Origin: CBDFHC01 sp965247585
Lineage (GTDB): Bacteria; Chloroflexota; Dehalococcoidia; Lucifugimonadales; GCA-2712585
Direction of reading: 5' to 3'
Assembly: GCA_965247585.1 (NCBI GenBank)
Contig: CBDFHC010000005.1
Coordinates: 372,001 to 436,000 of the forward strand
Length of the DNA: 64,000 nt
Below, piece after piece: positions 8,762 to 16,679 of this stretch; positions within the stretch are counted from its first letter, which is position 1, and each line of letters starts with the position of its first letter. A program made the translations under genes and the position numbers. Below the pieces are notes generated by a model. That model did not search any database and was not told the DNA's origin. It saw nothing but the letters and a program-made list of their open reading frames with translations.

Positions 8762-9598
8762 GTGAACCTGACCGACTACGACGCCCAGTTTGTGAAGGGC
8801 CGGCAAGGAATCGTGACCGGCTACAACGCTCAAGCGGTGGCGTCGCCCACCGTTGCAACGACCGGAAAAAGTATGGTGATTACAACTGCTGATGTGGTGA
8901 ATACAGCCGCCGATTCTGGCCAACTGGTGCCCATGCTGCAACAAGCAGAGGAGACGACGGGGGAGCGCGCTCCGGTCACCTTAGCGGACGGAGGCTATCA
9001 TGCGGCGGCGAACCGTGAAGCTAGTGAGCGCAGAGGCCAACTCTTGGTGATGCCCGAACGGTACCGCAAGGAGTTGCAAGATCCCTACTTCAAGGACCGG
9101 TTTCTTTACCATAAGACCACTGATACCTACATCTGCCCGCAAGGTCATCGCCTTCCTTTCCGAGGTCTCCGCAGGAACAACGGTAAGGTTCCGGGACCAT
9201 TCCGAGTCTATCGTGCCTCAAGGACCGTGTGTCGCAGTTGCCCTGTCTACGGGGTTTGCACCAAAGACGTGCACGCTGGACGTGCGTTGTGGATCGGGCC
9301 TGCCGACGTCTTGCTCCGTAAGCACCGGCACTGGATTAGCCCTGATACGGCCCAGCGATGCTACGCCCGGCGTAAGGGGCTGATCGAGCCGATCTTTGGA
9401 ATTCTGAAAGAACAGCTTGGCGCACGGACGTTCCTGCTGAGCGGCCTGGTCAGTGTACGAGCCGAGTTCGCGCTACTGGCCACGGCCTTCAACCTGCGCA
9501 CCCTCTGGCGGGTCTGGGGTTCCGCGCAGGAGCTTGGTTCGTTCTCGACACTTGCACCACTAACTAACTGGACAAGCCCATCAATGGGTAGCAGCTGA
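8762..9598 (+). pseudogene. IS1182-family transposase, C-terminal remnant
   Basis: The open frame of about 278 residues begins inside the DDE catalytic domain (VNLTDYDAQFVKGRQG, then GYNAQAVAS) and runs through the Cys-rich insert (TYICPQGH, TVCRSCPVYGVC) to the last helix region with EPIFGILKEQLGARTF. A full IS1182 transposase is around 450-550 residues with an N-terminal DNA-binding part. No continuation of that part is found upstream of about 8755 in any frame, so the 5' end has been deleted and the copy is inactive. Confidence 0.85.
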
Positions 9599-9642
9599 GT
9601 AGCGCACCTCAGCGGCACCTCCCTAATCCCCGAGGTAACATG

Positions 9643-9664
9643 CTTCTCACTCAGAAGTGAGAAG
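9643..9664. repeat. Perfect 9-bp hairpin
   Basis: CTTCTCACT - CAGA - AGTGAGAAG lies 45 bp after the IS1182 remnant. There is no T-run, so it is not a standard terminator. It could be part of a lost IS end or of the adjoining recombinase remnant. Confidence 0.5.
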
Positions 9665-9725
9665 GGCCAAATACCATACGTCAGCAAGCTTCTGAGACAG
9701 GCTCTCTCCCCCGTCTCCACCACAA

Positions 9726-10333
9726 TCACGAATCGGCCGCCTCAGGCTCGAGAGGAGCCAGGGGCGGCTCCTTAATTAAGACCACCTCGCTGCCAATCCT
9801 GGTTGTAGTAATCTCAAAAAGCGGTCTAAATGCAGGCTTTGGTCGGATGACCACGATAGCCATCTCCTCCAAAGCGTCCACGTAGACGGCGTCCAGCATG
9901 GTCAGAAGGATCTGGCGACGTTTATAGGCAGGTTGGCCTTCATCCACAGGGCCGACAGGTCCTCCAGCAGCTTCCCAGCCTCCCGGACGGTATCTATAGC
10001 CGACATCACTAAAGATTCCAGCCTTTCTTCCAGTGACCGCTTTTCATGCCTGTAATCTTCCTCAGAGTAAAGGCCGTCCACGTAAGTCTTCCCCAACCTC
10101 TTGAGCCTCTGCTCTACCTGGACCCGCTCCTGCCGGATCCTTTGAGCCTCGTCGGCGAGCCGGACCCGAGCCAAAACCCGGTCCATCCAAGATTCTGGAA
10201 GAACCAAGGCATGCACGATACACCCCATTTGTTCGTCTGGGGTCTCGCATCTGATGGAGCGTCCGTCGGCACGACTGTCAAGGGCAGCAGACTGCCCTCC
10301 GGTATACGGAGCCCGGCCGCTGCGTCCCTCCAA
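9726..10333 (-). pseudogene. Large serine recombinase, C-terminal remnant with frameshift
   Basis: The minus strand encodes first a 143-residue stretch whose end is a coiled coil typical of the serine-recombinase C-terminus (RIRQERVQVEQRLKRLGKTY, then VDGLYSEEDYRHEK and LVMSAIDTVREAGKLLEDL). A change of frame near 9930 gives the expected continuation, YKRRQILLTMLDAVYVDALE. The catalytic N-terminal domain is missing, and further upstream (10334-10520) only weak traces of the zinc-ribbon region remain. The element that carried it has been destroyed. Confidence 0.7.
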
Positions 10334-10760
10334 AGTGACGCCCTTCCTTTCCTATTTGCGCCGGCGTTCGGAGGAGGGATGCAATAACGGGCGACGTCTT
10401 TATCACGAGATCGTTCAGCTAGGCTACAGCGGTGCCGAGCGACACGGACGAAATGCGGCACATCACTGGCGTTCTGCCCAAAGCCCGCCGCCCAAGAGTG
10501 CTTCGTCGTTCAACTAGCTAGTATTACGCCCTTTACAGAGATTGACCCGGTCTGAGGAGCAGAAGCTGAAAGGCATTGTACAAGCCAACCCTCTTTTGGT
10601 ACGGGGGCACCAGGTAAAGTAGTAGTTTCAGCGGATCGTCGGTCACGGCGAGGTTGAAGCTTTCGAAGCCTGGCTTAGTGAGGTGGACCCCAAAAATTAG
10701 ACAAGTGGTTAAGAGCGGATCCTGCTCCTAGAATCAATGAGCCAGAAGGAGGAGCAGGAG

Positions 10761-11045
10761 ATGACACAAAGGCGCAGGAAGCATGGTGCGGGGTTCAAGG
10801 ACAAGGTGGCGGTGGAGGCGTTGAGCGGCGTGGAGACGATGGCTGAGCTAGATAGTAGGTTTGAAGTGCATCCTGGCCAGGTCCGTGCCTGGAGGAAGGC
10901 CCTCCTAGAGGGAGCCAGCACCGTCTTCAACGGGTACGGCGGCAGAGAAAGGGAAGAGTAGCGAGGCGCTAATGGCCCAGCTTTACCAGCAGATAGGATA
11001 GCTGAAGGTGGAGCGGGATTTCTTGGAGAGCAGGTTAGAGCGGTA
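10761..11045 (+). pseudogene. IS3 orfA (HTH protein) with nonsense codons
   Basis: Starts at the ATG at 10761 behind GGAGGAGCAGGAG. The HTH part reads KHGAGFKDKVAVEAL ... AELDSRFEVHPGQVRAWRK. The frame meets TAG at 10959-10961. A second segment continues in a shifted frame as ALMAQLYQQIG, has TAG where a Gln codon is expected, and resumes with LKVERDFLESRLER before TAA. Intact orfA proteins are about 95-100 residues. The gene is inactive. Confidence 0.75.
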
Positions 11046-11066
11046 AGCCCAGGACGGCGGCGGGAA

Positions 11067-11860
11067 ATGGTGGAGCGTAAGCATCCAAGGCTATCGGTGA
11101 CGCGGCAGTGTGCCCTGCTGGAGGTGAGTCGTGCCAGCGTCTACTACCAGCCCGCCGGCGTCTCTCATGATGAGCAGGAGTTGATGAAGCTGATGGACCG
11201 CCAGTACATGGCTACTCCCTTCTACGGGTCGCGTCGGATGACGGTGTGGCTCAGGGGACAGGACCATCGGGTGAACCGGAAGCGGGTGCAAAGACTGATG
11301 CCGGCCATGGGGCTGAAGGCCATTACCGGCGTCCCAGGACCAGTCAGCCTGCACCCAGGCAGAAGGTGTATCCCTACCTGCTGCGGGGTCTGGAGATCTC
11401 CCGGCCAAATCAGGTCTGGGCCGCGGACATCACCTACATCCCCATGGCCCGGGGATTCCTATACCTGGTGGCCATCATGGACTGGTACAACCGCTACGTG
11501 TTGAGCTGGCGCCTGTCCAATAACCTGGACGCCGACTTCTGTGTGGCAGCCCTGGAGAGGGCACTGAGCAAGGGACGGCCGGAAATCTTCAACACCGACC
11601 AGGGGAGCCAGTTCACCAGTGAAGCGTTCACTGGAACCCTGGAGCAGCATGGATGGGAAAGGGCGATACCTGGATAATCTCTTCATCGAGCGGCTATGGA
11701 GCACGGTGAAGTACGAGGAGGTGTACCTGAAAGTCTACGAAAGCGTGAGGGAGGCCCGGAAGGGTTTAGGAGATAGGAGAGTATTTCCAGTTCTACAACA
11801 CCCAGCCACCCCATCAGGGCCTGGGCTACAGGACACCAATTCAACTGTTTGATCCAAACA
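11067..11860 (+). pseudogene. IS3 orfB transposase (rve integrase fold) with frameshifts
   Basis: The product is spread over three frames: LSVTRQCALLEVSRASVYYQ (11067 on), then VYPYLLRGLEISRPNQVWAA followed by DITYIPMARGF (from about 11365), then YLDNLFIERLWSTVKYEEVY (from about 11670), and finally FYNTQPPHQGLGYRTP. The DDE residues are recognisable: Asp in AADITY, Asp in NTDQGSQFTS, Glu in IERLWSTVK. The multiple shifts make it non-functional. Confidence 0.8.
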
Positions 11861-12009
11861 TAGAGGATGCCGTAAGCTCATCAGCGGATGAGACGTGGGA
11901 CCCTCAACAGCGGGCGGTAGTCATTCCAGGAAAGGTTGGATCCGCTCTTACATCGGCCGGTAGTCTGTCTTAATGGTTGGGTCCACTTAAATATGCGAAG
12001 GCGCTGAGT

Positions 12010-12216
12010 ACGGCATTACAACCTTCTAAATCAGTAGCAAGGAGCTTTCGTCAGGATTGCGAGGTGGTCGAGTTGGCTTTGACCACACGATGGAGCACCG
12101 CCCAGTGTAAAGGTCAAATCTGCCGGGTCAAACTGATCAAGCGGCTGGGCTATGGCCTAGCCAAACCTCAACTGCTACGCCAACGCGTACTTCATCGGAT
12201 GCCAATCAGTGTCTGA
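12010..12216 (+). pseudogene. ISL3-like transposase, C-terminal fragment
   Basis: Short open stretch ending GQICRVKLIKRLGYGLAKPQ, then LLRQRVLH. This matches the conserved ISL3-family C-terminal pattern (EGxxNRxKxxKRxxYGRAxxxLLRxRVL) with WSTAQCKGQ just before it. Nothing of the rest of the transposase remains; the piece lies between two IS3-type ends. Confidence 0.6.
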
Positions 12217-12276
12217 GATGTCAGGCCAAAGGGCACCCTTGAATGCACCACGACGCCCATCGTCAAAAATGCGGAA

Positions 12277-12320
12277 GAACCAAATTTTAGACGGGTAGTT
12301 AAGAACGGATCCTGCCCAGG
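12277..12320 (+). repeat. Solo IS3-type left end
   Basis: The segment from GAACCAAATTTTAGACGGG to AAGAACGGATCCTGCCC matches the left end of the IS3 element at 10684 (CCAAAAATTAGACAAG ... AAGAGCGGATCCTGCTC) in the same orientation, at roughly three quarters of positions. No transposase follows. It is a leftover of a second, diverged copy. Confidence 0.6.
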
Positions 12321-12417
12321 GCATTTTTCGGCTTATTAAATCATGCCTCCTTGGGAGCCCACACAAAGGAATCCTAATGCTACATCCACGTTGGATTCTT
12401 CCGCATCGTAGTCACAT

Positions 12418-13269
12418 TTAGGATCGCTTGTAACGGCTTTCAAGCTTCCACACCAACCGCCACTTGGGCAGAATGGCTGCCACACAGTACTCTTTGTCCG
12501 CGCCGTAGAGTTCCTTTATGTGATCCACGAATTCTGGTGTGGGAAAGCTCCCTAAAGTTATCACCGGAACTAGGTATCTCCCTGGAGTTTTGGCTATGTA
12601 GCGCACATCCCATCCTTGCCCTGGATAGCGATCGAGCAGGTAAATCAGGGCTAAAGACCGAGCGTCCTTGAGGTCCCGAGGGTCAATTCCCGGCAGACAC
12701 CTCAATAAGGAAATTAGGTACTCCACGCTTAAGTTCTTTGTTTTCCCGTGGCTTAAGGATAATACGGACCGGTAAACCTCGGGGAACTCTTTGGAGAAGT
12801 GTTGATCCTCTTGGCCTGCGGCTTCCCGTTTCAGATCTTGCATAGCTTCATCGAGTTTGCCGACGGCTCTGTAAATTGGTTTTAGTAGATTATTCTTCCG
12901 AGAGGCCCTACCGGTTCGCTCAAATAAATTTTCCCGAACGGCCTTGAGCGTTCCACCCATGTTTCCGAGGTCGCGTCGGATGGTGGAGTACATTTGGTGG
13001 TCCACTTTCCTGGAACGCCGGTACTGTCTAACAGCGGCCTCAACGTCACCACGCATTTCCTGGATTGAAGATGACAGCGGTCTGAGGATCTCCACTTGTC
13101 CTTGTGGGTTGTTTTCTGCCTTTCTTAGCCGCGACGTTAGCCGCCCTACCTCTGCTATGACTCGATTGAGTCGGTCGTTTACCTTTAACAGTGGCTGTTT
13201 CCTATCAAGTAAACCAAACATGCTCACAAATTCCTGTGTAGTAGTCGGGGTCGGCTTTGATGGCGACAA
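12418..13269 (-). CDS. Hypothetical protein with coiled-coil N-terminal half
   Basis: 283 residues, family not recognised. The N-terminal 130 residues are rich in charged helices with likely coiled coil (VNDRLNRVIAEVGRLTSRL, MRGDVEAAVRQYRRS). The C-terminal 100 residues look globular (ARSLALIYLLDRYPGQGWDV, RYLVPVITLGSFPTPEFV). No signal peptide or membrane segment. It is divergent from the HTH gene at 13353 and shares a palindromic AT-rich spacer with it, so the two may be co-regulated. It sits among IS remnants and is less GC-rich than the flanking core genes, consistent with transfer. Confidence 0.65.
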   Translation of the reverse strand: MSPSKPTPTTTQEFVSMFGLLDRKQPLLKVNDRLNRVIAEVGRLTSRLRKAENNPQGQVEILRPLSSSIQEMRGDVEAAVRQYRRSRKVDHQMYSTIRRDLGNMGGTLKAVRENLFERTGRASRKNNLLKPIYRAVGKLDEAMQDLKREAAGQEDQHFSKEFPEVYRSVLSLSHGKTKNLSVEYLISLLRCLPGIDPRDLKDARSLALIYLLDRYPGQGWDVRYIAKTPGRYLVPVITLGSFPTPEFVDHIKELYGADKEYCVAAILPKWRLVWKLESRYKRS

Positions 13270-13289
13270 ATTCCCTATAAATACGCGGG

Positions 13290-13345
13290 ACTTCGCCTGA
13301 TCATTTCTGATATATTCACATATAATATACGTATAATTCGCAACG
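13290..13345. promoter_or_regulatory. AT-rich divergent promoter/operator region
   Basis: Between the start codons of the 283-residue gene and the HTH gene. It contains TATAAT at 13321-13326 and the perfect palindrome TATACGTATA at 13326-13335, in a stretch far more AT-rich than its surroundings. A bidirectional promoter with an operator for the HTH protein is the simplest reading. No clear -35 box could be assigned. Confidence 0.5.
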
Positions 13346-13352
13346 GCCCATT

Positions 13353-13910
13353 TTGGCCCAACAAGCGGGAGAGTGCCTCGCTATGCCCCAACCGACTCTC
13401 GATGAGCGGTTCCAAAGCGGACCACCAACTCGGGGGGCTGACGAATTCCACAACTGGCTCAGTGCAGAAGAGCGCCGGTTCATCCTGTGGGCACTTAACG
13501 AGCGATGGTCGGCTCGGCGTATAGGTCGCGCTCTCGGTGTTAACGAGGCAACGGTGCGCCGGTTCAGAAGGAGCTTTTGGGAGAACCCGGACCTGCTCCT
13601 GGAACTCCGACTGCACGAAATGGTGGGTAGGGCGCGAGACCAGGAGTTTCGCTGTCTCGTGTGCGCCGACCACGTCCTTGGTCGTCAGGAAGTGGAAAGA
13701 CATGTGTTGAGGCACTTCCTTGATGAGACCGTTGTCCAGCAGGCGAGGTCCTCGAAGAAAGCTGAGCCGGAGAAAGCAGGCGAAGCCCTGGAAGTGGATT
13801 TCTGGGGTGATAGAGCAACCGATGACAAAGACGACACGCAAAAGAAGACCTCCAATCGAGCCCAACGAAGACGAAGTCGAGCGCGTGGTACTAGTACTCA
13901 GTCAACCTAA
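13353..13910 (+). CDS. Hypothetical HTH protein, 3' end altered by the IS630 insertion
   Basis: The frame opens at TTG 13353; the ATG at 13383 is an equally good start. The region WSARRIGRALGVNEATVRRF looks like a helix-turn-helix of the Hin/resolvase kind. A possible zinc site follows (RCLVCADH, then HVLRH). The C-terminus is basic (RAQRRRSRARG). The IS630 copy begins at 13894, so the last few codons now come from the IS. Without the IS the frame would end at TAG, eight bases past the far insertion boundary, so the body of the protein is intact. The family was not recognised. Confidence 0.55.
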   Translation: MAQQAGECLAMPQPTLDERFQSGPPTRGADEFHNWLSAEERRFILWALNERWSARRIGRALGVNEATVRRFRRSFWENPDLLLELRLHEMVGRARDQEFRCLVCADHVLGRQEVERHVLRHFLDETVVQQARSSKKAEPEKAGEALEVDFWGDRATDDKDDTQKKTSNRAQRRRSRARGTSTQST

Positions 13911-15113
13911 TTGTTGGCAGGATAGAGATGGTGAAGCTTGACTCGGGCGTCCACAGTGGAGAATCTCCAGTCAATGGTTGCTCCGGCTTGGTTTCGTTCT
14001 GCCTCCAGGGCCGCGATCTCGCCACTCAAAGTCTCTTCATCGGCAATACGCCGGCGCAGGACTCGCCTGGCCAAGACACTGAACTCGATCTCTGCCATGT
14101 TGAGCCAACTACCGTGCTTGGGAGTGTAGTGAAACTCCAAGCGTTTGCGTATTCGCCTAGCCTCCTTGGGCTCGAAGGTTTCGTAGAGGGAAGCTGGTTT
14201 GTGGGTGTTGAGGTTGTCCAGCACCACCCGGATCTTCTCGGACGCTGGGTAAGCTTCATCGGCCAGCCACCGCATCTGCTGAGCGAAGTCCACCATGGTA
14301 CGACGTTCGGTCACTGCCACATGCCTCCAGCCCGCCAGGGGCTCGCACAGCATGAACAGGTTTCGGGTGCCATTGCGCTGGTACTCGTAATCGTATCGCT
14401 CCCGTCGTGCCGGCTTGGGCGGGATCGGAGACCTCTTTTCCGCCAGCAACTGCTTGGAGGTCTCGTCGAAACAGACCACCGGGCGCTCTGGGTCATAGGG
14501 TTCCGCGTAAAGGTCCAGCACATCCTCCATACACGCCACAAACTCGGCGCTCACCTGGGGAATACACCACTCCTTCTTCTGCCACGGCTTGAGACTGTTT
14601 TTTTCAACCGCTTGCGAATTCCCTCGTGGGACATGGAGGGCGCCAGCCCCAACTCCACCACCTTGTTTGCCAGGAGCCGCAGGGTCCAGTGGTCATGGCC
14701 TGGAGGGGCCTCGCTGCACGCCAGGGCAATCAGGTGCGCTTCCCCCCGCTCATCCAGTTTGGTCGGATGTCCTGGCCGAGGATCTTCCTCCAAGGCCCGC
14801 TTCAGTCCTCCCTCCAGGTACCGCCGCTTGGTACGGCACACCGTACCCGCAGACGTGTCCAGCGCCTCCACGATGCGCATCACCCCCCAGCCCGTATCTG
14901 CCTTTAGCAGAATACGGGCCCGGGCAACCTTTCGCGCTGGGCTCTTTCCCCCGCGAATCAGTCGTTCCAACTGGTCTCGTTCTTCCCTTTCCAACCGGAC
15001 CACATACCGTTCTCGTCCCATGGCTGCCACCCTCCTACGTCAACACTCCTAAAAAAGGGTAGCAACCTTAGACGTTTTCTTAAACAATTACCAAAACCGA
15101 GTTGACTGAGTAC
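13894..15113 (-). mobile_element. IS630-family insertion sequence, copy 1 (most intact)
   Basis: 1220 bp, flanked by TA duplications (13892-13893 and 15114-15115) within a CTAG target. The terminal inverted repeats are GTACTCAGTCAAC and GTTGACTGAGTAC. Two further copies lie at 42169-43387 and 43732-44951 in the same orientation. This copy has neither the 1-bp deletion of copy 2 nor the internal inversion of copy 3, and is the only one whose transposase frame is uninterrupted apart from the A7 frameshift site. Confidence 0.95.
13907..15021 (-). CDS. IS630 transposase, probably made by frameshifting at an A7 tract
   Basis: The first frame (15021 to 14551) carries the N-terminal HTH region (GKSPARKVARARILLKADTG, RIVEALDTSAGTV, HPTKLDERGEAHLIALAC). 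The second frame, read up to 13907, carries the DDE domain: VVCFDETSK, RVVLDNLNTHKP and NMAEIEFSVL. The frames meet at a run of seven A on the coding strand (T7 at 14598-14604), where a -1 shift joins GIRKRLKK to NSLKPWQKKEWCIPQVSAEF with no gap. The joined protein is about 370 residues, a normal size for the family. The ATG at 15021 has GGAGG about 9 bp upstream. Transcriptional slippage would have the same effect. Confidence 0.85.
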
Positions 15114-15512
15114 TAGGCTTAAGAGATAGGTTCGAAAGTAGTGCTATAGGAAGCAATCGCGGTTCTCACCGTTATGTAAATTGCCCGTCTTGCTCTTCGC
15201 CAGTGGAGGGAACCCAAGCTAACTGCTGTTGGATCACCGCCAATCTGGACCTGCACGCCATAGTGGAACAACATTAAATCCTTCTACGGCCCAGTCACCG
15301 ACCGGATCCCGGCCCGGAGCGTCCGGCTAGCCATAGTGGATCTCTCAGAAGACACAGGAGTCGTGCGTAGACGTCGTGAAATCCATGCCGAGATAACTTT
15401 GTTGTTGAGAGGGCCCCCACTGCCTTGACAGTGATAGAAACAGCCCCGCCGGAGCAAACACCCGCGCCTCTCTCGCCTGCCTAATTCAGTACAACAGTGC
15501 CAGCGCCAAAGT

Positions 15513-15743
15513 CTACCGACCGTCACAAGCATCCCGCTGCTCTCCCTTCAGGCTCTCCACGTACGCAGCGACTTCCTCCGCCACAAACCGGAGGGAGCGG
15601 CCGACTTTCAATGGCCGGAGTTGCCCCTGGGCCATGAGGCGGCGGATGGAGCTTCGGCTGAGATTCAAGAGATGCTCGACCTCTTTCTCCGTTAGCAACA
15701 TTTTTTCCACTGGATATTTCTGACCAGTCGACGTGTTGTACAT
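15513..15743 (-). CDS. Excisionase/MerR-like helix-turn-helix protein
   Basis: 76 residues. The core LLTEKEVEHLLNLSRSSIRR, followed by LMAQGQLRPLKVGRSLRF, is the winged-helix excisionase-type DNA-binding domain. Met15 (position 15701) is an alternative start right before the domain. With the integrase at 16666-17802 and the tRNA target it forms a plausible int/xis pair. It is divergent from the 285-residue gene across an AT-rich spacer that it may control. Confidence 0.75.
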   Translation of the reverse strand: MYNTSTGQKYPVEKMLLTEKEVEHLLNLSRSSIRRLMAQGQLRPLKVGRSLRFVAEEVAAYVESLKGEQRDACDGR

Positions 15744-15821
15744 GAGTATGCTATTATAACAAGGCTAGAATTACATCCTCAATTGACGTAATAAAGAAGT
15801 TATTATACCACTTTATGCACT
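15744..15821. promoter_or_regulatory. AT-rich divergent control region
   Basis: 78 bp between the excisionase-like gene and the 285-residue gene. It has near-matching inverted blocks, GCTATTATAAC and GTTATTATACC, and a TTGACG -35-like box at 15783-15788. No ribosome site is evident ahead of the ATG at 15822, so that transcript may be leaderless. Confidence 0.4.
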
Positions 15822-16679
15822 ATGCCTCGACCTAAAGCTAATCCCGCTCAGCATCTATGTGCTTATCGCCTCTGGAGAGAGGGTAAGGGGCAGACGGCTA
15901 TCTACAAGGAGCTGGACAAACAGTTTGGGGATGAGGCCGTAAGTGAGCGGACGGTTGGCACGTGGATCAAGCGATATAAGAGCCTGGACCCGGAAACGGT
16001 GGACCTGGACGCCCCGTTTGAGTGGCACCAACTCGATAAATATGGGCTGCCCTGGGAGGCCGGTGCCTACATGGTGGAGCTCCTCTACCTCATTGAGACG
16101 AGTAGGGCGCTTAATAGAGATGAGGAGGACGAGCCTAACCCGAGGACATCCGTCACGCCGCTCCTTAGCGTTCGAGAGGCTCTGTGGTGCTGGCGGGTGC
16201 ACCGCGCTTCACCAGAGATCGGAGAGGCCGTGGGCAATTTGGCTGACGTTTTGGACCTCGGGAGATTGTTCGCCGGCAGGGAGGAGTTGGCTAATGTCCT
16301 TGGCGAGCCTCTTTATATGGAAGACCTGGAGGCGCTGCTGGTGTACAAGCCGTGGCTGGATTTCGCGGGTGAAGAGGTAAGGCACCAAGCTTACCACCAG
16401 GCAGTGGGAGATGGAGCTATCCCAGCTTTGCATTCCGGTAGAGTTGCCATGGTCAAGAAGTTCGTCGCCTTGCGCTCTGCTGCCAACCTGAAAGACGGCT
16501 CACCGATCCTCTCCGAGACGGGGAAGGTAGCACTGGCTACCCTTTCCTTTTCAAAGGAACACCCCGAGCTCTTGACGTCCCAGCAGCTCGAGATATGGAT
16601 GAAGGGGCAGAAGAAAAGCAAAGCCGAAAGAGACCAGGCTGACGATGCCAAAAAGGATGAGCACGATGACGAGGCGTAG
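15822..16679 (+). CDS. Hypothetical mobile-element protein with N-terminal HTH
   Basis: 285 residues, family not recognised. The first 60 residues look like a homeodomain-like HTH (YRLWREGKGQTAIYKELDKQ, SERTVGTWIKRYKSLDP). The rest is mostly helical, with a highly charged tail (KKSKAERDQADDAKKDEHDD). The integrase start codon (16666) lies inside its last codons, so the two genes are translationally coupled, and it is probably part of the integrated element's core. Confidence 0.65.
   Translation: MPRPKANPAQHLCAYRLWREGKGQTAIYKELDKQFGDEAVSERTVGTWIKRYKSLDPETVDLDAPFEWHQLDKYGLPWEAGAYMVELLYLIETSRALNRDEEDEPNPRTSVTPLLSVREALWCWRVHRASPEIGEAVGNLADVLDLGRLFAGREELANVLGEPLYMEDLEALLVYKPWLDFAGEEVRHQAYHQAVGDGAIPALHSGRVAMVKKFVALRSAANLKDGSPILSETGKVALATLSFSKEHPELLTSQQLEIWMKGQKKSKAERDQADDAKKDEHDDEA

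Larger units (their letters stand above)
10684..11985 (+). mobile_element. Degenerate IS3-family insertion sequence
   Basis: About 1.3 kb, bounded by imperfect inverted repeats. The left end begins TGGACCCCAAAAATTAGACA and continues to AAGAGCGGATCC. The right end, read in reverse, begins TGGACCCAACCATTAAGACA and also reaches AAGAGCGGATCC. Inside are an orfA with nonsense codons and an orfB with at least two frameshifts. No matching 3-bp target duplication is visible, so the ends have drifted or recombined. Confidence 0.85.
13822..15277 (+). pseudogene. Small zinc-ribbon-like ORF split by IS630 copy 1
   Basis: An ATG at 13822, overlapping the end of the HTH gene in another frame, opens a frame that runs to 13893. 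Joined across the IS (one TA kept), it continues without a stop from 15116 to TAA at 15275-15277. The reconstructed 78-residue protein is basic at first (MTKTTRKRRPPIEPNEDEVE). The later part has CPSCSSPVEG ... NCCW, which resembles a zinc ribbon. The fact that the frame stays open for 50 codons exactly beyond the insertion supports a real gene. Function unknown. Confidence 0.5.

Noticed and set aside
13928..15052. Long plus-strand open frame of 374 codons across the IS630 copy, and its equivalents in the other copies
   Set aside because: It is the antisense shadow of the transposase genes; the minus-strand product has clear HTH and DDE motifs.
15278..15512. Open stretch of about 49 codons starting near 15264 after the split zinc-ribbon ORF
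   Set aside because: No start codon or ribosome site, no recognisable motif, and it overlaps nothing conserved; it could be chance.
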